From positions 2,604,001-2,668,000 of the forward strand of contig NZ_AP024702.1 in NCBI RefSeq assembly GCF_037076345.1: 64,000 nt of DNA. The letters run 5' to 3'. Source of the DNA: Haloferula helveola (GTDB lineage Bacteria > Verrucomicrobiota > Verrucomicrobiia > Verrucomicrobiales > Akkermansiaceae). The translations under genes were made by a program, and so were the position numbers. Every line of letters begins with the position of its first letter. Position 1 is the stretch's first letter. A model generated the notes under the pieces. It ran no database searches and was not told where the DNA came from. It saw only the letters and a list, made by a program, of their open reading frames with translations. Below are positions 9,001 to 16,996 of the stretch, one piece after another.

Positions 9001-9395
9001 CGTGCGATGATGAATGCCGCTACCAGATAGACCGCAGAGAAAAAGGTCTGAGAAAGCTTGTCGTAGCGCGTGGCAATGCGTCGGAAGTGTTTGATCTTGT
9101 TGAAGAACCGTTCGACCCGGTTTCGGCGGCGGTAGCGATTCCGGTCATACCGGATGACGCCTGCCCTTGAGTTGATCGGCGGGATCACCGCTTCAATGCC
9201 CTCGAAGTTCAGGCGCTCGCGGATGCGATTGGCGTCGTAACCCTTGTCGAGCATGGCTGCTTCCAGAACGTTCTCCGGCTGGAGGCTTTCGAAGAGTGTC
9301 TCGAACTGCCTGCCATCATGGGCCTGGCCAGGGGTAAGATGCAGCGCCACGCTACAGTTCTCATCAATGGTTGCTGCGTGAATCTTGGTGCTCAA
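8991..9395 (-). CDS. IS5-family transposase, C-terminal frame (orfB)
   Basis: 134 residues from the first ATG, but it is normally made as a fusion with the upstream frame. It contains MLDKGYDANRIRERL (DDE second Asp region) and the Y-(2)-R-(3)-E-(6)-K signature seen as YRRRNRVERFFNKIKHFRR. Read with the -1 shift at the A-run, the junction becomes KKNSSDQALGRSRGGLSTKIH, the conserved junction of IS5-type transposases. The catalytic DDE residues are therefore all present in the fusion. Confidence 0.9.
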   Translation of the reverse strand: MSTKIHAATIDENCSVALHLTPGQAHDGRQFETLFESLQPENVLEAAMLDKGYDANRIRERLNFEGIEAVIPPINSRAGVIRYDRNRYRRRNRVERFFNKIKHFRRIATRYDKLSQTFFSAVYLVAAFIIARNS

Positions 9396-9787
9396 TCCCC
9401 CTCGAGAGCGTCCGAGAGCCTGATCGGAAGAGTTTTTTTTGGCGCTCCGGCCGCATGCTGATGAGCTCGGACTGTGGTGGAGTCCATCATCAGTTCACGA
9501 GCTCCGGCAAAGTGCCCGCCTTGCATTTCCTGCCAAAGGCGCTTCCACACACCACGCTCCTGCCACCGCCGGAAACGCATGTAGACGGCATGCCAATAGC
9601 CCAGTTCAGGAGGTAGATCGCGCCACGGGCAACCTGTCCGGTTCAGATAAAGAACCGCCTCCATGAATTCGCGATCACTCATGGCCGGTGGAGCTCCCGC
9701 ACGCGAATGCTTCGCCTTGGTCAGAGCACTTTCAATCTGCTCCCAAATCTCGTCGGTGATCATGCTTCGAGGATGTCCAGCTGGCAT
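9392..9787 (-). CDS. IS5-family transposase, N-terminal frame (orfA)
   Basis: 131 residues, beginning MPAGHPRSMITDEIWEQIES. It contains CPWRDLPPELGYWHAVYMRF, typical of the DUF4096 N-terminal domain of IS5 transposases, and LMMDSTTVRAHQHAAGAPKK, which holds the first catalytic Asp of the DDE triad. It overlaps the second frame, and ribosomes should slip back one base on the A8 run at 9433-9440 (read on the minus strand) to make full-length transposase. Confidence 0.9.
   Translation of the reverse strand: MPAGHPRSMITDEIWEQIESALTKAKHSRAGAPPAMSDREFMEAVLYLNRTGCPWRDLPPELGYWHAVYMRFRRWQERGVWKRLWQEMQGGHFAGARELMMDSTTVRAHQHAAGAPKKTLPIRLSDALEGD
9433..9440 (-). promoter_or_regulatory. Programmed -1 frameshift site (A8) of the transposase
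   Basis: On the minus strand the sequence reads CC-A8-CT. In frame 0 the codons are CCA AAA AAA ACT. Slipping back one base gives AAC TCT TCC GAT and continues as NSSDQALGRSRGGLSTKIH in the second frame. The restored conserved junction argues for real -1 frameshifting rather than mutation. Confidence 0.85.
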
Positions 9788-9941
9788 CCGAAGCTTGAAA
9801 CAAACGCTTCAGGAAAAGTACAGATTTAATTCGTGAACAGATCCTAGCGCCTTTCGGCGGAGGATAGCTATCGTCTCACCGTGGGAAGAGAGTTTCGGAG
9901 CGCTTGCCACAACCAACGGAAGATCGAAGTAGCAAGAGGAG

Positions 9942-10196
9942 ATGCCACGGGGATCGGGGAACTGGAGCGGAGTCTTGGCGTTTTCAGCGGCTGGATTGGC
10001 GTTTCTGCTGTTCGGAGTGCTTACGATCGTGAAGCCGCAATTCATTGTGATGTCCGGCGGCATCGGCTCGAAGGGTTCGCATCTGGTCACGAGCTTCTTC
10101 GGGACCAAGCAATCCGTGGCATTCGGGGTGGTCTTCGTCGGAATCTCGCTGGTCCTTTTCGCGGTCGCCCGTCGGCTCCTCAAGGATCAGGGCTAG
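9942..10196 (+). CDS. Small two-TM membrane protein
   Basis: 84 residues with two hydrophobic segments: VLAFSAAGLAFLLFGVLTIV (about 11-30) and VAFGVVFVGISLVLFAVARR (about 59-78). A purine-rich AAGAGGAG lies directly in front of the ATG, closer than usual, so a slightly later start is possible. The family is not recognised. It is the first gene to the right of the insertion sequence. Confidence 0.6.
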   Translation: MPRGSGNWSGVLAFSAAGLAFLLFGVLTIVKPQFIVMSGGIGSKGSHLVTSFFGTKQSVAFGVVFVGISLVLFAVARRLLKDQG

Positions 10197-10300
10197 CTGA
10201 GGCGAAATGCCCCAGCCAAAGTGGACACTCCGAAACGCGGCGCGGAGGTCCTGCGCGCTTGTTGCTTCCTTGACGGGTTCGTAGCGTTGTTCCTGAAAGT

Positions 10301-10684
10301 ATGAAACTAGGTTCGCTGCAGATCCGTTGGATCGACCAGATCGTTTCGGACACCAAGGGGGTGTCGGATTTCTATTCGGATCTTTTCGGCTTTGAGCAGG
10401 AGGCGGTGGACGAAGGCAACGGACTGACCTCCTACTGTCTCAACGACAAGGAAGGAGAGAGTGTCTTCGGAATTGTCGAGGAGCGGGTCTTCAAGGATTG
10501 GCCGCACGGGTGGGTGCTGTATTTCGAAGTCCCCGACGACGAATACGACTCCTATTGCGCGCGAGCCGGAGAAATGGGCGCGGAGATCATCCGGAAGTCC
10601 CCGATGCAGTGCCTGATGAAAGACCCCGCCGGCGCACCGATCGTGATCAACCCGAAAAAGTTCATCGGGGAGGTGGAGTCCTGA
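10301..10684 (+). CDS. VOC (glyoxalase/bleomycin-resistance) family protein
   Basis: 127 residues, the usual length for a single VOC domain unit with two beta-alpha-beta-beta-beta modules. Diagnostic pieces are IDQIVSDTKGVSDFYSDLFG at the start, GWVLYFEVPDDEYDSYCARA in the second module and MKDPAGAPIVINPKKF at the end. VOC proteins bind a metal and act as isomerases, dioxygenases or resistance proteins; the substrate cannot be told. There is no signal peptide. The gene converges on the DUF2809 gene, 6 bp apart. Confidence 0.85.
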   Translation: MKLGSLQIRWIDQIVSDTKGVSDFYSDLFGFEQEAVDEGNGLTSYCLNDKEGESVFGIVEERVFKDWPHGWVLYFEVPDDEYDSYCARAGEMGAEIIRKSPMQCLMKDPAGAPIVINPKKFIGEVES

Positions 10685-10690
10685 AAGCGT

Positions 10691-11122
10691 CTAGACGGCC
10701 GTCGCCGGTTCCGGCTTGATTCGAGCTCGCACGGAGAAATCCAGCATCGCCGCGAGTCCGATGCCGGCGGCGTAGCGGAGAAGGTCGATCCAGAGGAAGC
10801 CGTGGCCAAGGATGAGCGCGCCGATGCGGGTGGAGCGGGCATCGACGAGAAACGGGTGCGAGCTGAGTTGGCTGAGCTCGATCGCGAGACAGAAGGAGCC
10901 GGCCGCGATGGCGATCCAGCGGACGGCTACGCGCGGAAACAGGAATGCGAAACCCCAGTAGATCATCGCTGCCCACAACGCGTCGCCGGCATGTTGACGG
11001 ACAAAGGCGGGTTGTGCGTCGATCGAACGAGAAGCCAGGCCGAGCGCGATGATCGCGATCACCAGCCCGCCGCAGAGGATCCGGGATCGCGGTGGTCCGC
11101 TTCGATCTACTGGAAGCACCAT
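10691..11122 (-). CDS. DUF2809 membrane protein
   Basis: 143 residues from the ATG at 11122. It has four or five hydrophobic segments and the family signatures FVRQHAGDALWAAMIYWGFA, AIELSQ and LILGHGFLWIDLLRYAAGIG. DUF2809 proteins are small integral membrane proteins of unknown function. The start codon lies within the last codons of the PQQ-like gene upstream, a 16-bp overlap that suggests translational coupling. Confidence 0.85.
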   Translation of the reverse strand: MVLPVDRSGPPRSRILCGGLVIAIIALGLASRSIDAQPAFVRQHAGDALWAAMIYWGFAFLFPRVAVRWIAIAAGSFCLAIELSQLSSHPFLVDARSTRIGALILGHGFLWIDLLRYAAGIGLAAMLDFSVRARIKPEPATAV

Positions 11123-12366
11123 AGATGATCGTGCGTCCGGACCAGCAGCTTCTTGCCGATCGCGACGGGAGATGCGATCAGGGTTTCGCCAAGGTCGTTC
11201 TGGACAACGTTGTTGAGGCCCTTGCCGGTGATCGTGCCGCAGAACAGGGTTCCGTCGGAGCGGCCGGCATAGAGTTTGTCTCCGGCGATGACGGGCGACG
11301 CGTAGTAGATCGCGGCACTTCTCGGCAGTTCCGATTCCCAGCGGTTCTTGCCGGTCTCGGCATCGATGCAAGTGACGGTGCCTCGGTTCCGGCCCTTGTC
11401 GGTGAGCACGTAGAACTTTCCATCTGCGGCGGCCGGCGTCGACGAGTCGCTACCGATGCCTTCGCGTGTCCAAAGCCGGTGGGTGGCGGTGGTGTCACCC
11501 TCGCCGCCCATCTTCACTCCGGCGAGGAAGTCTCCGCGGCCGAAGGGGACGACGGCGATGCCGTTGGTTGCGGCCGCGGATGCGATGACCCGCCAGTTGC
11601 CTTGCTGGCGCGGATTGAAATCCCCGTGCTTCCACAGTTCCTTGCCGGTTGTGGCATCGTGGCCGGTCAGGTGGTCGCAGCCCCACGTGACGATCGTTTC
11701 CCGGCCGTCGATCTCTGCGACGAATGGAGTCGTGTAGGCGTCCTGAGCTTCGGCTGGAGCCGGGTAATCGCGAGGCGTTTTCCACACCTCCTTGCCGGTT
11801 GCCTTGTCAAAAGCGAGGAGGAACGACGGGTTGTTGTTGTGCATCAGCGCGACCACCACATGTCCGCCAGCGAAGATCGGTGAGGTGCCTAGGTCCCACT
11901 TCAAGCCGTCCGCGGAGTAGTCGTCGTGCAGGTTGCGTTTCCAGACTTCCTCTCCATCCGTCGTCAATCCCGCCAGGGTGCCCGACTTGAAGTAGACGAA
12001 CACATGCTCGCCATCGGTGATGGCCGACGGGTTGCAGCCGCTGCCCGCATTCTTGTGACGGACCCCCGCGACCTCGCCGAAGGTATGCCTCCAGACTTCC
12101 TTGCCAGCCATGTCGTAAGCAAGGACCCCGTCTTTCCCGCCGATGTCGCAGGTCAGGTAGATGCGGTCCTTGTGCACAATCGGCGTCGAGCAACCCCGGC
12201 CCGGCAGCGGCGCTTTCCACAGCACGTTGTCGGTGGGCGACACCTTGGCGGGCGGATCCGAGTCCGGCTGGGCACCGTGGCCATTCGGGCCGCGCCAGTT
12301 CGTCCATTCGGCTGCGGCGACGTGGGTCGCGAGCAGGGCCACGAGGCAAAAGGGATACCGGATCAT
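11107..12366 (-). CDS. PQQ-like beta-propeller protein 1
   Basis: 419 residues. MIRYPFCLVALLATHVAAAEW is a signal peptide. The rest is a run of propeller blades with the AxDxxTGKExW theme: AYDMAGKEVWRHTFGEV, AFDKATGKEVWKTPRDYP, GHDATTGKELWKHGDF and CIDAETGKNRWESELP. The opening WTNWRGPNGHGAQPDSD is typical of the outer-membrane PQQ-like proteins common in Planctomycetes and Verrucomicrobia. No catalytic dehydrogenase residues are seen, so PQQ binding is doubtful. It resembles the gene at 14769-16034, with which it brackets a sulfatase and an SHD1-like gene. It is divergent from the sulfatase across 92 bp. Confidence 0.88.
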   Translation of the reverse strand: MIRYPFCLVALLATHVAAAEWTNWRGPNGHGAQPDSDPPAKVSPTDNVLWKAPLPGRGCSTPIVHKDRIYLTCDIGGKDGVLAYDMAGKEVWRHTFGEVAGVRHKNAGSGCNPSAITDGEHVFVYFKSGTLAGLTTDGEEVWKRNLHDDYSADGLKWDLGTSPIFAGGHVVVALMHNNNPSFLLAFDKATGKEVWKTPRDYPAPAEAQDAYTTPFVAEIDGRETIVTWGCDHLTGHDATTGKELWKHGDFNPRQQGNWRVIASAAATNGIAVVPFGRGDFLAGVKMGGEGDTTATHRLWTREGIGSDSSTPAAADGKFYVLTDKGRNRGTVTCIDAETGKNRWESELPRSAAIYYASPVIAGDKLYAGRSDGTLFCGTITGKGLNNVVQNDLGETLIASPVAIGKKLLVRTHDHLWCFQ

Positions 12367-12458
12367 TCCCCTCCATACGCGCGTCGGAGGCCGGGATTGT
12401 CGAGGCGATTTCGGTGAAGATTGGATGAGGAGAGCCGTCGGGTCCGTAGGAAACGGCC

Positions 12459-13916
12459 ATGCGGTTCCCAGCTCTTCTGATCGGCGTGGCGATGGTTTCG
12501 GCTGTCCTCGCGACCGAGCGCCCGAATGTGGTGTTCATCATGGCCGATGACCTCGGCTACGGCGATCTGTCCTGTTACGGCGCGACCCATTTCAAGACGC
12601 CGGCCTGCGACCGCCTGGCGCGCGAAGGGATGCGATTCACCGACGCGCATTCGCCCTCGGCCGTCTGCACGCCGACCCGCTACTCGGTACTGACCGGCCG
12701 CTACGCGTGGCGGAGCTGGTTGAAGAACTGGGTGCTGCAGGAGAACCATCCGCTGCTCATCGACCCGGACCGCCTGACGATGGGGAAGGTGTTCCAGAAG
12801 GCCGGCTACACGACGGGCTGCATCGGCAAATGGCACCTCGGCTGGGGAACGGAGCTGAACCCCGACTTCGGCGCGGAGCCGAAGCCCGGTCCGCTCGAAG
12901 TCGGATTCGATTCGTTCTTCGGAGTGCCATTCAGCCACAACAGTTCGAAGCCACTGCAGGTCTACGTCCGCGATCGGAGTATCGTCGGGCTTGAGCCAGG
13001 CCTCGGGTACCGAGGCAAGGAGGCGATGAAGGACACGGTACGCAAGCTGGAGGACACCGCGATCGAACTTTCGAACGAGGCGGTCAAGTTCATCGACCGG
13101 CACAAGGACGAGCGATTCTTTCTCTACTACCCGACGACCAACATCCATTTCCCGCTCACTCCGAACAAACGCTTCGAGGGCAAGACAAAGGCGGGGATCT
13201 ATGGCGAGTTCACGGTCGAGTTCGATTGGGCGGTCGGCCAGTTGCTCGACGCGCTCGACCGCAACGGGCTCACCGACAAGACAATGGTGGTCCTGACGAG
13301 CGACAACGGAGGCCGGCCGCATCCGAGCCTCAACGGCCACGAGTGCAACGGTCCTTGGCGGGGAACCAAGCGGACGATTTACGAAGGCGGGCACCGGGTT
13401 CCGCTGATCGTGCGCTGGCCGGGGCAGGTGAAGGCGGGAACGGAGACCGATGAAACCGTGTGCCTGACCGACTTCTTCGCCACCTTCGCCTCGATGCTCG
13501 GTCAGGAGACTCCGGACGATGCTGGCGAGGATAGCTATGACCTCGGTCCGCTATTGTTGGGCGAGGCGTCCGATCAACCGATCCGCGAGGCCACCGTGCA
13601 TCACTCGGTGGCGGGACAGTTCGCCATCCGCAAGGGCGACTGGAAGCTGATCGAGGGCAGCGGCGACGGCGACTACCCGCGGAAAGCCGACGGGAAAATG
13701 GATGTGAAGACCTATCAGCCGACCCGGGATCCTGAGTCAGGCGAATGGGTGGAACTCGACTATTTCAGGCTGAAGCCCGACGGCGCGTTCCAGCTTTTCA
13801 ATCTCGCGGAAGACCCATCCGAAAAGCGGGATCTGGCGGATGAGCGGCCCGAAAAGGTGCGCGAGTTGAAGGAACTTCTGGATCGCTACCGTAGCGCGAA
13901 ACGTTCGACGCCATAA
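12459..13916 (+). CDS. Arylsulfatase (S1 family) 1
   Basis: 485 residues with a signal peptide (MRFPALLIGVAMVSAVLA). Metal-binding Asp pair in NVVFIMADDLGYGDLSCYG. The formylglycine motif C-x-P-x-R is CTPTR in SAVCTPTRYSVLTGRY, so the Cys would be oxidised by a formylglycine-generating enzyme. The second signature is GYTTGCIGKWHLGWG. A late DNGG and a C-terminal LFNLAEDPSEKRDLADERP complete the fold. It removes sulfate esters from an extracytoplasmic substrate that cannot be named from sequence; GalNAc-6- or polysaccharide sulfatases are the nearest in style. Divergent from PQQ-like protein 1. Confidence 0.95.
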   Translation: MRFPALLIGVAMVSAVLATERPNVVFIMADDLGYGDLSCYGATHFKTPACDRLAREGMRFTDAHSPSAVCTPTRYSVLTGRYAWRSWLKNWVLQENHPLLIDPDRLTMGKVFQKAGYTTGCIGKWHLGWGTELNPDFGAEPKPGPLEVGFDSFFGVPFSHNSSKPLQVYVRDRSIVGLEPGLGYRGKEAMKDTVRKLEDTAIELSNEAVKFIDRHKDERFFLYYPTTNIHFPLTPNKRFEGKTKAGIYGEFTVEFDWAVGQLLDALDRNGLTDKTMVVLTSDNGGRPHPSLNGHECNGPWRGTKRTIYEGGHRVPLIVRWPGQVKAGTETDETVCLTDFFATFASMLGQETPDDAGEDSYDLGPLLLGEASDQPIREATVHHSVAGQFAIRKGDWKLIEGSGDGDYPRKADGKMDVKTYQPTRDPESGEWVELDYFRLKPDGAFQLFNLAEDPSEKRDLADERPEKVRELKELLDRYRSAKRSTP

Positions 13917-13991
13917 GCTGCTCGGGCATCGCGTATTTCCGTCACCGGGTTTCCGAATTGCGGATTTCGAAAAAATCAGCATCCTGATGAT

Positions 13992-14750
13992 ATGAAGCAC
14001 TTCCTCTCCAGCTTCCTGGTCCTGCTTCTCGGCGCATCATTCTCGATGGCCGAACCGCGGACCTTCACCAACACCGAAGGCCAGACGGTCGAGGCCGAAC
14101 TGGTCGCGGTGCGCGATGGCGCGGCGGTTCTCCAACTCGCCAACCGGAGCATCGCCAAGGTGCCGCTCACGAGCCTTTCCGAGGCCGACCAGACCTTCGT
14201 CAAGGAGTGGTGGGAGAAGAACAAGAACAAGCTCGATCCGATGGATTTCAAACTCGAGATCGACAAGAACACCGAGCGGATCGATCGCAAGGTGACGAAG
14301 TCCGGCGGAGGTGGCGGGAACAAGAACAAGAGTCCGGTCACCAAGAAGATGCAGAAGGACGAGATCAGCTACAGCTGCGAGCTGGAGAGCTACGCCCAGC
14401 GCGACATTTCCGACATCGCCGTCAACTACACGATCTACAAGCGGGTCAGCACCCGCGACAAGGAGGGCTCCGAAACGACCACCGAGGAGATCGAGGGAGA
14501 GACCAACATCCGTCTCCTCGAAGCCAAGGGCTCGACCACTTTCGAGACCGACACGGTGCCCTGCGAGGACAGCTCCCAGACCGGCGGCAACCAGCCGCGG
14601 ACCTACAAGCGGGAAACGGTGATCGGTCTGGTCGTGCGGCTCAGCGTCGGCGGCGAGCAGTTCCTTGAGGAGAGCTACCCCGAGAACTTCCTCGATCGGC
14701 TCAAGGAGGAAGAGGAGCGCGAGGAAGAGCGGGCCGAGGACGAGGACTGA
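13992..14750 (+). CDS. Secreted SHD1-like domain protein
   Basis: 252 residues with a signal peptide (MKHFLSSFLVLLLGASFSMA). Residues about 22-72 (RTFTNTEGQTVEAELVAVRD ... VPLTSLSEADQTFVKEWW) match the SHD1-like fold found repeatedly in secreted verrucomicrobial and planctomycete proteins. A Gly/Lys linker (KSGGGGGNKNKS) leads to a beta-rich second domain and the protein ends in an acidic, charged tail (EEEEREEERAEDED), possibly a short helix. The role is unknown; SHD1 in eukaryotes binds peptide motifs, but that cannot be carried over. Confidence 0.75.
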   Translation: MKHFLSSFLVLLLGASFSMAEPRTFTNTEGQTVEAELVAVRDGAAVLQLANRSIAKVPLTSLSEADQTFVKEWWEKNKNKLDPMDFKLEIDKNTERIDRKVTKSGGGGGNKNKSPVTKKMQKDEISYSCELESYAQRDISDIAVNYTIYKRVSTRDKEGSETTTEEIEGETNIRLLEAKGSTTFETDTVPCEDSSQTGGNQPRTYKRETVIGLVVRLSVGGEQFLEESYPENFLDRLKEEEEREEERAEDED

Positions 14751-14768
14751 AGCTGCTCTCGGCGGATC

Positions 14769-16034
14769 CTACAGACCTGAGGGGAAACGCCAGAGCGTGA
14801 GCTTCTCACCGGCTTTGATGAGCAGATCGCGCCCGACCAATGCCGGGGCCGTCCAGGTGTCCCCATCGGCAAGCCGGTAGGTTCGGACGACCGAAGGCTT
14901 CTGCTTCGGGTCGCCGTTTTTCAAGATCCGGAGCCGGCCGTCATCCGTCAGGGCCAGCACATGCCCGGGAATCGCGAGGAACTGGCCGTTCTCGCCAGCG
15001 CGCGGGTCACCGAGCCAGATGACCTCCCCGCTCTCCGGATCGAGACTGAACATTTGACCGGTCTTGAAGTGGGAGAATCCAAAGACCTGCCCGTTGCCGA
15101 GGACCGGGCTGCTCATGTCGAGCGAGGTGTCGCGATGTTGCCAAACTTCTTCCGCCGACCACGCATCGTCCGTCCTGCTCACCCGGATCGCGAACATCCC
15201 GCGGTTCTCACCGCCGACGATGAAGGTGTTCTCAAAACGGATGGGAGTTGGCGTGTTCTGGTTGTTTCCGCGATGCGGGAAGTTGTGTTTCCAGAGCAAC
15301 TCGCCAGTCGAAACGTCGATCCCGCACAAGCCGTCGTGATTGAACTCCACCAACTGCCGGACGCCATCGATGGTCTCGACGAGGGGCGACGAGTAGCAAT
15401 TCGCCTCTTCGGTCCGGACCCAGAGGTCCTTGCCGGTTTTCGGGTCGAGGCAGAACAGCGCCCCATCCTCGCAGCTGCCGGTGTGGGCGAACAGCCGGTC
15501 ACCATCGACGATGGGTGACGTTGCGGTGCCCCAGTAGGGATGCGCCTCGTCGAAGTGCTCGCGAAAGTCGCGTTTCCAGAGCGGTTTGCCATCGGCCGCC
15601 GACCAAGCCCGGAGGGTGCCGTCGATGCTCAGGGTGAAGACGCGACCATCGGCAAACGAGGGCGTCGACTTCGGTCCCGGACCATGACGCTCACCACCGC
15701 GTCCGGGAGTGAAACGCACGGGCCACGACTTGCGCCAGACCGGCTTTCCGGTGTCCCGATCCAGGCACCACAGCACCTCGTCGGCACCTTTGCGGGCGTG
15801 CTGAAAGACCCGGTCGTCGATGATCAGGGGCGTCGAGTAGCCCGTGCCGACCTCGGTCGTCCAGACGCTCTCCGGCGAATCAGGCCAAGGGTCCGGCACC
15901 TTGAAATCCGGCAATCGCGCGCTCCGGTCATCGCCCCGCCATCCGGTCCACGAGGTGTCTTCCGCCAGGCAGAGTGGACTCAGGAGCGAAAGCCCCGCGG
16001 CAAGCCGGCAGAGCGATGATTGACCTTTTCTCAT
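14769..16034 (-). CDS. PQQ-like beta-propeller protein 2
   Basis: 421 residues with signal peptide MRKGQSSLCRLAAGLSLLSP. It has the same build as the protein at 11107-12366: an opening TSWTGWRGDDRSARLPDF, then blades such as CLDRDTGKPVWRKSWP, AWSAADGKPLWKRDF, CLDPKTGKDLWVRTEE, GIDVSTGELLWKHNFP and SLDPESGEVIWLGDPR. The two proteins are probably diverged paralogues. It ends convergent with the SHD1-like gene, 18 bp apart. An extracytoplasmic scaffold or sugar-binding role is possible; nothing shows enzyme activity. Confidence 0.88.
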   Translation of the reverse strand: MRKGQSSLCRLAAGLSLLSPLCLAEDTSWTGWRGDDRSARLPDFKVPDPWPDSPESVWTTEVGTGYSTPLIIDDRVFQHARKGADEVLWCLDRDTGKPVWRKSWPVRFTPGRGGERHGPGPKSTPSFADGRVFTLSIDGTLRAWSAADGKPLWKRDFREHFDEAHPYWGTATSPIVDGDRLFAHTGSCEDGALFCLDPKTGKDLWVRTEEANCYSSPLVETIDGVRQLVEFNHDGLCGIDVSTGELLWKHNFPHRGNNQNTPTPIRFENTFIVGGENRGMFAIRVSRTDDAWSAEEVWQHRDTSLDMSSPVLGNGQVFGFSHFKTGQMFSLDPESGEVIWLGDPRAGENGQFLAIPGHVLALTDDGRLRILKNGDPKQKPSVVRTYRLADGDTWTAPALVGRDLLIKAGEKLTLWRFPSGL

Positions 16035-16085
16035 GCTCGCATCGAAGCACGGGGCACCGGCCCGCGCAACCGGAGCCGGTCGGTT

Positions 16086-16772
16086 TCACATGCCGCTCGT
16101 CTGCAGAGCTGGGAAACACTTCGCGAACTCCGGATCGACCGGAGCCTCGATCCGCAGCGGTTCGCCGGTGCGGGGATGCGTCAGTTCCAGACACTTCGCC
16201 TGCAACAGCATGCGGGTGCCGGTGCCGAGGGTGGCGCCGAGGCGGTCGCTGGTCTCGATGCCGGCGTAGCGGTAGTCGCCGACGATCGACTGTCCGCGAT
16301 CCAACAGATGACGGCGGATCTGGTGGAACCGCCCGGTTGCAGGGATCGCCTCGATCAGAGAGAGCATCAACTCGGGGTCGCTGGAAAAGGAACCCCGCTC
16401 ACGCACCGTGAGCCGGCGGAACGACGTTCGGGCAGGCAGGAGGTCGTCCTCCGGGTTCCTTCGCAATGGCGTCTCGCACTCCCAGTGGTCGGGAACCTCA
16501 CCCACCACGACCGCATGGTAACGCTTCTCGACCCGGCGCGTCTCGAAGGCTTGCTGGGCAGCGGCGGCGGTCTTCTTGTCGAGTGCGAGCAAGAGCACGC
16601 CGGAGGTCGGGCGATCGAGGCGGTGAACGGGATACACGCGGCGCCCGAGCTGGTCGCGCAGTCGCTTCATGACGATCTGTTCCGGAGGTTCCGGATCGCG
16701 GCCCGGATGCACCAGCATGCCGGCCGGTTTGTCGATGGCGATGAGGAACTCGTCCTGGTGAAGGATGGTCAG
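16086..16772 (-). CDS. RluA-type pseudouridine synthase (start codon uncertain)
   Basis: The conserved body includes VYPVHRLDRPTSGVLLLALD, with the catalytic Asp in HRLDRPTSG, then EKRYHAVVVGEVPDHW and ATGRFHQIRRHLLDRGQSIVG. It isomerises uridine to pseudouridine in tRNA or rRNA and resembles TruC/RluA subtypes. The first ATG (16718) would cut off the family's N-terminus, because the upstream in-frame sequence ILHQDEFLIAIDKPAG is conserved. No in-frame ATG, GTG or TTG lies between a TAG about 120 nt further up and that region; I place the start at the CTG at 16772. A lost start by frameshift is also possible. Confidence 0.75.
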   Translation of the reverse strand: MTILHQDEFLIAIDKPAGMLVHPGRDPEPPEQIVMKRLRDQLGRRVYPVHRLDRPTSGVLLLALDKKTAAAAQQAFETRRVEKRYHAVVVGEVPDHWECETPLRRNPEDDLLPARTSFRRLTVRERGSFSSDPELMLSLIEAIPATGRFHQIRRHLLDRGQSIVGDYRYAGIETSDRLGATLGTGTRMLLQAKCLELTHPRTGEPLRIEAPVDPEFAKCFPALQTSGM

Positions 16773-16889
16773 GGGCGCGTCGATGTCCGAGCCTTGCCCG
16801 AATTCCCGAAGCTTCCAATCCCGGAACCGCTCATCGAGTTGTACGAACTCCTGAGAGTGATCTGATTTATTCCGATGACAATGGATGGA

Positions 16890-16959
16890 ACCGCCAAGTC
16901 GCCAAGGGCGCTAAGGAAAGCGATAGTGTTTAGCTTGGCGCCCTTGGCGACTTGGCGGT
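16890..16959 (+). repeat. Large intergenic hairpin repeat (type AACCGCC...GGCGGT)
   Basis: A perfect 22-nt stem: 16890-16911 (ACCGCCAAGTCGCCAAGGGCGC) pairs with its reverse complement at 16938-16959, around a 26-nt loop. It lies between the pseudouridine synthase gene and the 3' end of the lyase gene, so it might also stop transcription, but there is no following T-run. Similar but different-sequence hairpins occur at 36734-36827. Confidence 0.85.
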
Positions 16960-16996
16960 GAATCAAACAGAGTCGGAATCGTTTGGGAGAATCGTA

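Larger units (their letters stand above)
8980..9847 (-). mobile_element. Complete IS5-family insertion sequence with CTAG target duplication
   Basis: An 860-bp element (8984-9843) with near-perfect terminal inverted repeats: GGATCTGTTCACGAATT on the left (8984-9000 region) and its reverse complement AATTCGTGAACAGATCC ending at 9843. Both ends are flanked by CTAG (8980-8983 and 9844-9847), consistent with the 4-bp target duplication of some IS5 groups. It encodes two overlapping transposase frames on the minus strand joined by a run of eight A. The ends, target duplication and both frames look intact, so the insertion may be recent and the element active. Confidence 0.92.

Noticed and set aside
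9809-10183. 124-residue minus-strand frame next to the insertion sequence
   Set aside because: Antisense to the small membrane protein, crosses the IS right end, and has no domain.
16769-16966. Open frame of 65 residues beginning MIHRQVAKGAKLNTI
   Set aside because: It crosses the perfect hairpin repeat and overlaps the N-terminus of the pseudouridine synthase in another frame; no support as a gene.
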